This document shows positions 6,123 to 12,609 of a stretch of 15,546 nt of DNA, piece after piece; position 1 is the first letter of the stretch; every line of letters starts with the position of its first letter. Both the position numbers and the translations under genes were made by a program. The DNA is from an uncultured Clostridia bacterium (lineage in GTDB: Bacteria > Bacillota > Clostridia > Christensenellales > CAG-314): NCBI GenBank assembly GCA_934177025.1, contig CAKPPA010000008.1:1-15546 (forward strand), given 5' to 3'. The notes beneath the pieces were generated by a model. It saw nothing but the letters and a program-made list of their open reading frames with translations, searched no databases and had not been told where the DNA came from.

Positions 6123-6420
6123 CCGCAAACGAGAGAATTATATTGAAAAGTCTGTGAAATTTTTTTTGCTTTTTGTCGTTTGCCGCAGGGAAAGGATGGA
6201 AAAAGGGTTCCTTTGCTCGCAAGGCGTGTTACGGTGTGGTACACAATTTTAGGGGGGCGTATCTATGATAGGCACGCATGAACAAAAAAAGTGTAGGAAT
6301 GAAACGTTTTCAAACACTAAATTTACCGCCGCGTTCGCCAACTTATCTTTTAGGCTAAAACTCCTTTTTTCGTGTGTACGGATGCTAAAAATTAGCGAAT
6401 CTTCGATTGAAATTCGACAT
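6123..6420. other. intergenic region between degV and the next minus-strand gene
   Basis: No firm feature is seen. A plus-strand short frame at 6278-6358 (26 codons, from ATG 6278) has a plausible composition but no well-placed ribosome binding site. The AGGGGGG at 6251-6257 is better placed for ATG 6265, whose long frame runs antisense through the next gene. No clear terminator was found for the gene ending at 6421. Confidence 0.4.
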
Positions 6421-7200
6421 TCACGTCAAAATTGTTTTCATCCGTTTCCTTTCTTGTATGCGATTTTCAATGTCCTTATCCCATGTAAAAACAAAAGCCT
6501 GTCTGCCGAGGGCGAGTGCCTGTTCCAACAACAGAGTAAGGTCGATGCAGAAGTCGATTCTATCCGCCAATGCACCGATCAACAGAGGTTTTTGCACGGT
6601 GCGCCCCAGCTCTTTTTGCAATTCGCCCCAAAAGCGGTTGGTTTCCAAAAAGCATAAATACTGCAACAGCATATCTTCCGTCGCGCTCAGATCTCTGTGC
6701 GGCTGCTCGCCTTTTACCGAAAAACAACCGCCCTTGTCCATTGTCAGCCAAAGCCCCTTTTCGATGCGCAACGGAATCGGTAAAAATTCGGTACAATACT
6801 TTTTGAGTCCTCGCCGGAATGTGTGCGTCCGTCCGATTCCGTCCGTCCGTGCGGAAAGTTCCTGTCGATTTTCCTCCGACAAACTCTGCCGATAACCCGC
6901 TATCTTTTTTGTAAAATCCAATTCGGCAAACGAAACGCAGCTGCAATCATCATAACGGTTTATAAAGTAAGAACATTCCTCTTCCTCAACACTTGTTTGA
7001 AACGTAGCCGTCCGCTCCTCGGCCGAAAGTAACCTTCCGCCGAAATAGACGAGTACGCTGCAGTGCTCGGGCGCTCTTTCATCATAAGCCGCTTCCACAG
7101 TATAGAGGGTTTCGTCCTGCTCGATTTCCGCACACACCCTGCTTGTTTCCGTAAAGAAAAACCGCGCCGTTTGTAAACGTAAAAGGCGGTTATCGAGCAC
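6421..7200 (-). CDS. hypothetical protein, partner of the DnaE-like gene
   Basis: I do not recognise this protein. From GTG 7200 it has 259 residues. It is soluble, with acidic and Cys-containing N-terminal sequence (ECSYFINRYDDCSC), a central basic patch (THTFRRGLKKY) and an amphipathic, Leu-rich C-terminal third (SATEDMLLQYLCFLE through GALADRIDF). The start is uncertain. The only good ribosome binding site, AAAGGAG (7242-7236), lies 5 bp before an in-frame ACG (7230-7228). Reading from there adds ten residues (x-KEIFAALCI-). An ATG-to-ACG change, a genuine non-AUG start or use of GTG 7200 are all possible. It follows the DnaE-like gene by about 85 bp on the same strand, without an obvious terminator between, so they are probably co-transcribed. 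Confidence 0.65.
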   Translation of the reverse strand: MLDNRLLRLQTARFFFTETSRVCAEIEQDETLYTVEAAYDERAPEHCSVLVYFGGRLLSAEERTATFQTSVEEEECSYFINRYDDCSCVSFAELDFTKKIAGYRQSLSEENRQELSARTDGIGRTHTFRRGLKKYCTEFLPIPLRIEKGLWLTMDKGGCFSVKGEQPHRDLSATEDMLLQYLCFLETNRFWGELQKELGRTVQKPLLIGALADRIDFCIDLTLLLEQALALGRQAFVFTWDKDIENRIQERKRMKTILT

Positions 7201-7316
7201 GATACACAGGGCGGCAAAAATTTCTTTCGTTTTTTCTCCTTTAAAAATAATCAGCGGCTCGACGAACGAAAAACTTTGATACTGAATCCGCCCGAAATTT
7301 TAGAGCACTAATTTTT

Positions 7317-8276
7317 TTACAAACATAGCGGTTCCTTTACTTTTCCCCGAAAAAACGTGTTCATATACAAATACTGCGCCCTTGCAACAAAACACGCACG
7401 GCAGATGGTCAAAGGGATTTCGCGTTCCACAAGGGAAAACATGGCGTCTGCCTCATTTACCGAATATCCCGTTTTGCTTGCCGCCGGAACGAACACCTTG
7501 CGGTAAAAGTTGAGTTCGTCCTTGTTGTGCCGTGCAGCCGCCTTCCGCACACACTCCGCCTCTTCATAGGATAACCCTGCCTTGACAAGTAAATCAACGG
7601 CGTCTTCCTGATGCAATAGGGAAGGGAATTTGTCCGTAAATTCCGCATATCGCCTATAAACAAGCAAATCGGTAAGTTCCCCGATTGTTTCGGGTGATTT
7701 TTTTTGCTCGGTTATGTCCAAAGATGCCGCCGCGCTTTGAAGAATTTCCCGATCCTCATACGTTTGCCCTTTGAAAAAATCAATTACTTTTTTCGGATCT
7801 AAATCGGGGAGGGCAACATTTTCGTTTATTTCAAGGAACTCTTTTTCTTTCTCTTCCAAACATTTCAACGCTTCCTCGGCCCGATTTTTCGGTACTTTAA
7901 TAAACAAAGGGGGGATAAGCGTACTCCGTTTTGTTAAAAGTCTTTCAACATAACTGCCCGCCAAAAGGGGATTTACTTCCGTAATCCCAAGGCAAAAAGC
8001 AACAAGCGAACAGTTGTGCACACTGTAAACGTACGGATACGTGCTCCTTTTGATGGATGCAACGATATCTGCCCAATATAAAAACAGCTTAGCCGTATTC
8101 GTCGCGCGAATCAACTCACATTCATACGCAAGACGGTTCTTTTCGGTTTCGCCGATGCAACGGAACCGACGTTCCACCACGATTTTGACTTCTTGTTCCA
8201 AAACGCCAAACGCTACGTCATTCCCTTCTGCTGCCGGCATGCGTAGTAATTGCCGTATAAATTTTCGATCTATCAT
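7317..8276 (-). CDS. DNA polymerase III alpha (DnaE)-like protein lacking catalytic motifs
   Basis: 319 residues, far shorter than DnaE (about 1,100). Residues 48-113 follow the N-terminal palm of DnaE: RLAYECELI...LFLYWADIV, then SLVAFCLGITEVNPL and VERLL, against YFLIVWDFV, SLVAYALGITDIDPL and FERFL. The diagnostic GPGRGS loop reads YVYSVHNCS (82-90), and the PDIDIDF motif with two catalytic Asp reads IPPLFIKVP (121-129). Residues 222-308 follow the fingers: HQEDAVDLL (usual YQEQVMQI), GLSYEEAECVRKAA, FVPAASKTGYSVNEADAMFSLVE; the SHaaaY segment is also lost. PHP, OB and tau-binding regions are absent. ATG 8276 has AAAGGAG 5 bp upstream. A non-catalytic structural or regulatory role is inferred. 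I align from memory of DnaE, not a search. Confidence 0.68.
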   Translation of the reverse strand: MIDRKFIRQLLRMPAAEGNDVAFGVLEQEVKIVVERRFRCIGETEKNRLAYECELIRATNTAKLFLYWADIVASIKRSTYPYVYSVHNCSLVAFCLGITEVNPLLAGSYVERLLTKRSTLIPPLFIKVPKNRAEEALKCLEEKEKEFLEINENVALPDLDPKKVIDFFKGQTYEDREILQSAAASLDITEQKKSPETIGELTDLLVYRRYAEFTDKFPSLLHQEDAVDLLVKAGLSYEEAECVRKAAARHNKDELNFYRKVFVPAASKTGYSVNEADAMFSLVEREIPLTICRACFVARAQYLYMNTFFRGKVKEPLCL

Positions 8277-8334
8277 CTTTCTCCTTTTTTTATGATTTTA
8301 ATCCCTGCAACATCGCATTCTTTTCTACAGAATA

Positions 8335-8367
8335 ATAAAAAAGATGCACCAAAACAGGTACATCTTT
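8335..8367 (-). terminator. intrinsic terminator of the sigma-like gene
   Basis: Minus strand: AAAGATGTACC pairs with GGTGCATCTTT (11 bp, one G.U), loop of 6, then a TTTTTTATTATT tail. It separates the sigma-region-4 gene from the DnaE-like gene, although some read-through may be the latter's only supply since I see no strong promoter between 8276 and 8335. Confidence 0.82.
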
Positions 8368-8415
8368 CATAAAACGCCAATATTTATTTTTAAAATACTT
8401 CGCAACAATCTCTTT

Positions 8416-8763
8416 TTAGCGATATTCTTCTATTACCAAAAAATCTTTTAATTGCTTTGAAGAAGTAGGGTGACGCAATTTGCGCAAAGCTGCTGCCTCT
8501 TGAAGACGAACCGCTTCCGGATCTTCACCTTTCTCAGCGGCAATTTCCGCAATCGACTTGCCATCCCTGAACATTTTAAAAAGAACCTCAGTTTCCCCTT
8601 GCGTCAAACAACGCAATTCTATCACTTTTTGTAAGGTATCCTCAAACAAGGATTGATTTTCTTCTGATTCCACAATATTTCCGTTACAACTGAAAATAGC
8701 CCTTAAAAGACAATAAGGATAACGCCCTTCGACTTTCCTTGTATAAATTTCGTTCATATCCAT
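8416..8763 (-). CDS. small protein with a sigma-70 region 4 helix-turn-helix
   Basis: 115 residues. The C-terminal half is a sigma-70 region 4: LTQGETEVLFKMFRDGKSIAEIA (53-75), then VRLQEAAALRKLRHP (85-99) and SKQLKDFL (102-109). This mirrors the RpoD pattern in which Ile/Leu-x-x-x-A-LRKLRHP recognises the -35 element. No region 2 is present, so it cannot be a full sigma factor. The N-terminal 50 residues are unfamiliar. ATG 8763 is preceded by AAGGAG 8 bp away. A second ATG at 8757 overlaps the TGA of the upstream WYL fragment as ATGA, so translational coupling is likely. Possible roles are a phage-type or anti-sigma-like regulator of the neighbouring genes (inference). Confidence 0.72.
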   Translation of the reverse strand: MDMNEIYTRKVEGRYPYCLLRAIFSCNGNIVESEENQSLFEDTLQKVIELRCLTQGETEVLFKMFRDGKSIAEIAAEKGEDPEAVRLQEAAALRKLRHPTSSKQLKDFLVIEEYR

Positions 8764-9222
8764 AAAAAAATCTCCTTTTCAAATTTATTTTGCATCATGC
8801 ACGTAAATTTGTCAAGATACTTACTTATTCTCGTTTTTACAATACGACGCATTAACGATATTTTTTTCGTTGCTCGCTCCAAGTTTGCCTTAATGCACTC
8901 ACGTAATGACACGGGAGTAAGAATCTCTACAAAATTCAGATACTGCATTGCCCAATACTCCATCGCCATAGGGCTGTCTTTGACGGACACTTTCAATTGA
9001 TCGCCGTTTGGCTGAATGCGTGCATTTTCGCCGAACCAATCGACGATTTGGTCGATAATACTCGAATCCGCTAAAAATTCAATGTTTTCGGGTTTGTCGG
9101 TAAACATATACGGTAACGACGTGGCATATTCCTTATAATCGATACCGTGGAGTGTTTGGCAGTGATATAGCGGCTTGCCAGTACGCCGTCGATGAGCATA
9201 CGAAGCTCGGAATCCTCATAAA
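8754..9222 (-). pseudogene. broken WYL-domain transcriptional regulator
   Basis: Two pieces of one WYL regulator remain in different frames. The first (from 9217) reads EDSELRMLIDGVLASRYIT, typical of the segment after the winged helix-turn-helix in WYL proteins. The second, a 117-codon frame from ATG 9107 that continues upstream as IDYKEYATSLPY, carries the C-terminal part: IDQIVDWFGENARI, YWAMQYLNFVEILTP and SLRECIKANLE. The helix-turn-helix and the WYL core itself are missing, and the frame changes near 9150. This points to internal deletion plus 5' truncation. WYL regulators commonly control defence and stress loci. The remaining C-terminal frame ends in TGA overlapping the sigma-like gene. 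Confidence 0.7.
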
Positions 9223-9569
9223 TACTTAAAAAGCATATTCCGTACTTTTTGCGCTCTACCGTAAGTCATATCGAATGTAAATCCTTGCTTGTTCATATAC
9301 TCGCGGTAGGCATTACAAGTGGTAGCATGCCAGTTATCAAAATCCGCTTGATTTTCCAAATTCCACGGAGCATGCGTATCAAAACGAGCTTTGAACCATT
9401 CTACACTTGCCTTTTTCACAGCATCCGTGTGTCCTTTTGCCCGCCTTGACATATCGGCGTGTGCTTTTTGTATCGCCTATTCAAAAGCACGGTCTTCCGC
9501 TTGTTCGTCCACATTCAGTTGAATGGATTTTGAAAAATCCGTTATCAAGTGAGTGAAAAGTTTTTCCAT
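9216..9569 (-). pseudogene. hypothetical gene interrupted by an amber codon and truncated
   Basis: From ATG 9569 a single frame runs 30 codons to TAG (9479-9477), then continues without shift for 87 more codons to TGA at 9216-9218. The intact downstream part (from ATG 9452 if translated separately) contains KKASVEWFKARFDTH, DFDNWH and FDMTYGRAQKVRNMLFKYL. The sequence up to TAG is MEKLFTHLITDFSKSIQLN followed by an acidic helix ending AFE. The TAG most simply replaces CAG (Gln). The frame stops exactly where WYL remnants begin, so the 3' end is probably lost too. I do not recognise the family. It lies 39 bp behind the DUF2779 gene and was presumably part of that operon. Confidence 0.65.
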
Positions 9570-9608
9570 GATAATTTTTTCCTTATTGTAAAAATTTTAA
9601 TTTTTCTA

Positions 9609-11105
9609 TTACACGTAGCAAAACTCCCGCAATCTCTGCCACAGCAGGACCATTGCCATTGTATCTAACTTGCAGTATGCCAACAAACTTGCACGTAGCT
9701 TGTCGCGCTGCTCTTTTTCCATACCGCGAAGAGCCAAAAAGGTATCCGTTGCTTCACCGCCGTTATGCACGTCCGCAAGATTGTGATAATCGAGGTTCGG
9801 ATTGTTCGGGAAAAGTGCAGGCAGTACTTTTTTGATGGAAAAACTTCCGCCCATTGCACGGTCGTACACGTAACCATTCCGAAACACGTCCAACAAGTCG
9901 CGAATATTCTCCCGTATCTTTAACAATTTTTCGGCAAGGTCGGGAAAAGTTTCCGCAAGCTCCTTCATGCGGGAACATTCAAATGCTTTATTGTACGCCA
10001 ACACGCATATGTCATCGGGAATATCCGCAATTAATCTTTCGGCAAGTTCCCTTCTCGGATCGGTATTTTCGTCTGCCAGAAATTCCTTGTGTTCGAGCGT
10101 TGCGCCGTCCTGCTCAAGGTAATGCAGGGAATACTGGAACGGCACCTGCTGATACGGTTTTACACCATCGTACATGGGGATACACGTTTGAAACGTTTCA
10201 AAATCCAAAAAATACAGCGGATACCAAAGCGAACCCAAAAAACTTTGAATCCCCAAACGGTCGATATGTGTAGGCAGTTGCAGCTGTTCAAACTCTACCT
10301 GCCGCCGCTGTGTTGCATTCAGTGGAATGTTGCTTTTCATAATATCGTCAAAAGAAACGATGCCCTCATGAATATACCCGAATGCCTTTTTTGTGGAAAT
10401 GCGGTACAGGTCAAGCACGTTCGGTGCGGGGAGATTGCGCGCGCAATACTGCCGGAAAGCACATTCATACGGAGCGAAACATTGTTCGCCAAGTTCCGAT
10501 GCCGGCTCGTCCTTTTGCGCAATGTACTCTTTGGCACGGGCGGTATTTGCGGCAACTTCTTTGTAATAAGGCAAAATCTCCTCCGAAACTTCGTTTACGG
10601 CAAACAGTTTAGGGATATCGATATCTCCTTGCCGCACGTACTTTTTATTAATATGAATGATATAGGTATGAACAATTTTAAGCCCGCTTTGTTCCAGAAC
10701 CCAGCATTGATAAGCAACGTCCCACAGATAAACATTGTGAATATCCGTGCTCGATTTGACCTCGTAGATTTCATACCCGCCTTCTGTTTTATGCAAGATA
10801 TCCACAGCGCAATAACACCCGTTTTGGGTAAAAGCCGCCTCGCAGATGTTCTCTTTGCCTTCGCGAAGATATGTTTGCGTGTTTTGAAGCATAGAGGGGA
10901 TGTCGAGCTTGCCATCGGCGGTATATGCCGTAGTTTCCACAAAATCACCAAACAATCGCTTCGCCAAATCGCCGACCTCGTTACCCTCTTGAAAACGCCG
11001 CTGCAACGATGTATCTTGCTCGGCAAGTTCGGGACGGTACGTATCCAGCCAAAGCATCTTCGGGCATTGGCAAAAACGTGTGTATTTGCTTTTTGATAGA
11101 TGCAT
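9609..11105 (-). CDS. DUF2779 protein: Cas4-like nuclease fused to a DEDD-type exonuclease-like domain
   Basis: 498 residues from ATG 11105, chosen because GGAGG lies 8 bp upstream; an upstream in-frame start at 11213 would overlap the phosphatase gene. The N-terminal half resembles Cas4/RecB PD-(D/E)XK nucleases: C12/C14 in FCQCPKMLW, E89, D102 (AVDIL), E115-x-K117 (EVKSS), then an AYQ motif (131-133). Cys 209, 215 and 221 would complete a [4Fe-4S] site. The C-terminal DUF2779 half has an RNase H-like, DEDD pattern: FLDFET with D301 and E303, PFQYSLHYLE, AYNKAFE and AYCKLDT with D481. All key residues appear present, so it should be an active nuclease on DNA or RNA ends. Genome defence or repair is inferred. 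It follows the phosphatase gene by 59 bp. Confidence 0.85.
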   Translation of the reverse strand: MHLSKSKYTRFCQCPKMLWLDTYRPELAEQDTSLQRRFQEGNEVGDLAKRLFGDFVETTAYTADGKLDIPSMLQNTQTYLREGKENICEAAFTQNGCYCAVDILHKTEGGYEIYEVKSSTDIHNVYLWDVAYQCWVLEQSGLKIVHTYIIHINKKYVRQGDIDIPKLFAVNEVSEEILPYYKEVAANTARAKEYIAQKDEPASELGEQCFAPYECAFRQYCARNLPAPNVLDLYRISTKKAFGYIHEGIVSFDDIMKSNIPLNATQRRQVEFEQLQLPTHIDRLGIQSFLGSLWYPLYFLDFETFQTCIPMYDGVKPYQQVPFQYSLHYLEQDGATLEHKEFLADENTDPRRELAERLIADIPDDICVLAYNKAFECSRMKELAETFPDLAEKLLKIRENIRDLLDVFRNGYVYDRAMGGSFSIKKVLPALFPNNPNLDYHNLADVHNGGEATDTFLALRGMEKEQRDKLRASLLAYCKLDTMAMVLLWQRLREFCYV

Positions 11106-11164
11106 CAATTTGTCCTCCGTAAATTTCCAAATCATTGTCGCATATTTAAACCGTAAAATCAACT

Positions 11165-11848
11165 TTATCGCTCGCTTACATAAAAACACTGACAGTTGTT
11201 GACGGCAAAACATCCCAAAACGCCGCTCAAAGCAACGCCGGTATCCAAATGTATTTTGCAGTAGTCGGCAATGTTTGCACTCCCTTGCGTCGCAACGTTA
11301 CGCAGATAGAGCAAAATTTCATCTTTCCCCGTCAGGTACCGCACAGGGGTATGCCCGTATAAAACGCACCTTCCGTTTTGCGGCAAAACATCCGCTTCCT
11401 TAAAGTGTCGGTCATAAACGACCTGCTCGCACGTTGCCTGTGATACGGGCAACAGTTTTCCGTTGTTTACGGGAATGCCCGCATGCACGCCGATAAAGTC
11501 GTTTGCTTCCACATAAAGCGGCAAAAAATCGAATTGATCTACTGTTTCCCAATCGAGTAATTTTCCGTCCGCAAAATAACCACGCAATTTTTCCAGTACC
11601 CAATCGTAATTTTCCGTCTGCCTCATAAGTGCATGATAATACTTCAAAAAGTCGTACTCGTGATTGCCCACGATACAGTACACGTTCGACATGGAAAACA
11701 AAAACTTGGAAAGACGCACGCTGTCCGGTCCTTTATCGATGATATCGCCCAGTACATACAGCTTGTCTGAACTACTGAATTTGATTTTATCGAGCAGACG
11801 GCAAAACAAGTCATAATAGCCGTGAATATCGGAAACACAATAATCCAT
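11165..11848 (-). CDS. PPP-family metallophosphoesterase (Ser/Thr phosphatase or ApaH-like)
   Basis: 227 residues, typical for bacterial PPP phosphatases. Metal-binding motifs appear in order: SDIHG (6-10), GDIIDKG (34-40, usually GDxVDRG with Arg; here Lys39), GNHE (61-64), VHAG (121-124) and YGHTP (164-168). Substrates in the family include phosphoproteins, Ap4A and RNA or nucleotide termini, and cannot be told apart here. ATG 11848 has no ribosome binding site, and the -10 element ends 7 bp before it, so the mRNA is probably leaderless. It heads an operon with the DUF2779 nuclease. A phosphatase beside a Cas4-like/exonuclease fusion suggests end-processing of nucleic acid (inference). Confidence 0.88.
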   Translation of the reverse strand: MDYCVSDIHGYYDLFCRLLDKIKFSSSDKLYVLGDIIDKGPDSVRLSKFLFSMSNVYCIVGNHEYDFLKYYHALMRQTENYDWVLEKLRGYFADGKLLDWETVDQFDFLPLYVEANDFIGVHAGIPVNNGKLLPVSQATCEQVVYDRHFKEADVLPQNGRCVLYGHTPVRYLTGKDEILLYLRNVATQGSANIADYCKIHLDTGVALSGVLGCFAVNNCQCFYVSER

Positions 11849-11854
11849 ATACCA

Positions 11855-11883
11855 ATTATATCATAGCGAAAGGTCGCATACAA
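11855..11883 (-). promoter_or_regulatory. extended -10 promoter giving a leaderless phosphatase mRNA
   Basis: Minus strand: TGATATAAT (TGn plus perfect TATAAT, 11860-11855). The -35 position 17 bp upstream is only TTGTAT (11883-11878). Six bases (TGGTAT) separate the -10 from ATG 11848, so transcription should start at or next to the initiation codon. Confidence 0.65.
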
Positions 11884-11935
11884 TCATTCATCGAAAATGC
11901 CGCAGGACAGCGCTGAAAGTACACGTCGCCGTTCT

Positions 11936-12091
11936 TTATGCCGCCGTTCCTCTGTGGGTTTCGGCGATTTTTTTTAAACACAAGCGTATCACGTTCGACA
12001 AGCCCCGCGTATTTTTCGGTGGTTTAGCCATGTCGCACAACGGACGCAGTGCTTCTTTTTCATAACCGCTAATTTTGCCGAAGGCACTCAT
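11936..12091 (-). pseudogene. frameshifted remnant, possibly the start of an AAA+ ATPase
   Basis: A 51-codon frame begins at ATG 12091 with AAAGG 6 bp upstream and reads MSAFGKISGYEKEALRPLCD before losing plausibility. Moving to the next frame after about codon 22 gives TTEKYAGLVERDTLVFKK, as if one base were deleted. Joined, they resemble the start of AAA+ proteins of the form IIGYE-x-x-K-x-EL-x-x-CD...EKYA-x-LGV, which precedes the Walker A motif. No Walker A follows, so most of the gene is gone. The similarity is by eye only. Confidence 0.35.
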
Positions 12092-12182
12092 ACCAAACCT
12101 TTCTTTCGTTGTTTTTCGAGTACATTATGCGACAGGTTAGGTACGCTTTTCGGAACATATCTCTTGCAACGGTAAAAAATAT

Positions 12183-12358
12183 TTGACATTTAAAATCGAT
12201 TATTTGCTATTTTGCTTTAAAAATGCTTTTGTTTATTTAGGTTCCCTGACGAAGGTCCACAAAAATATGTTACAGAACCCGTTTCAACGGAAAAGTGGGA
12301 AAAACAAAAAGCGGAAAGAATCCGTAGGAAAGGGGGAAGGCAAAGCCTTCCTTTTTTT
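12183..12358 (+). other. possible short non-coding transcript ending in a terminator
   Basis: TTGACA (12183-12188) is followed 19 bp later by TGCTATTTT, an extended -10-like element. About 150 bp on is a strong intrinsic terminator: GGAAGGC aaa GCCTTCC (12335-12351) with seven T (12352-12358). No gene with a ribosome binding site lies between; the longest frame runs through the terminator. The terminator is well supported (about 0.85); the promoter is weak because of its 19-bp spacing. Confidence 0.4.
12335..12358 (+). terminator. intrinsic terminator upstream of ftsH
   Basis: A 7-bp perfect G+C-rich stem with an AAA loop and a run of seven T. It insulates ftsH from upstream plus-strand transcription. 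Confidence 0.87.
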
Positions 12359-12468
12359 GTTGTAAAAAACCTGTTCGTGTAAAGGAAAAGGGGGAGGGGT
12401 TACGGAAAAACACGCGGAAAACCCCTCGTTTTCACAAATTGTTCAGATACCTTTCAAAGGGGGCGAAC

Positions 12469-12497
12469 TTGACACACCCTTGCCACTATGGTACAAT
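12469..12497 (+). promoter_or_regulatory. strong sigma-A promoter of ftsH
   Basis: TTGACA (12469-12474), 17-bp spacer, TACAAT (12492-12497). The leader of about 105 nt can fold (AAACGG with CCGTTT and an inner CGGA/TCCG). It also holds a second -10-like TATACT (near 12571-12576) with no good -35. Confidence 0.85.
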
Positions 12498-12609
12498 ATG
12501 ATTCTGTAAAAACGGATTTCGCATTCCGAAAACTTTCCCGTTTGTTGCAATAACGCGACGCAAAAAGGGATATACTATTCGGGAGTGAGTCGGACAGAGA
12601 AGGAGATTT

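Noticed and set aside
6278..6358. 26-codon plus-strand peptide frame
   Set aside because: Composition is plausible but there is no ribosome binding site at a proper distance and no promoter of quality; left as unproven.
6265..6657. 130-codon plus-strand frame from ATG 6265
   Set aside because: Although AGGGGGG precedes it, two-thirds lies antisense to the gene ending at 6421, which has better coding character. Its protein looks random.
10089..11096. 335-codon plus-strand frame
   Set aside because: It is entirely antisense to the DUF2779 nuclease gene, whose domains and catalytic residues are clear.
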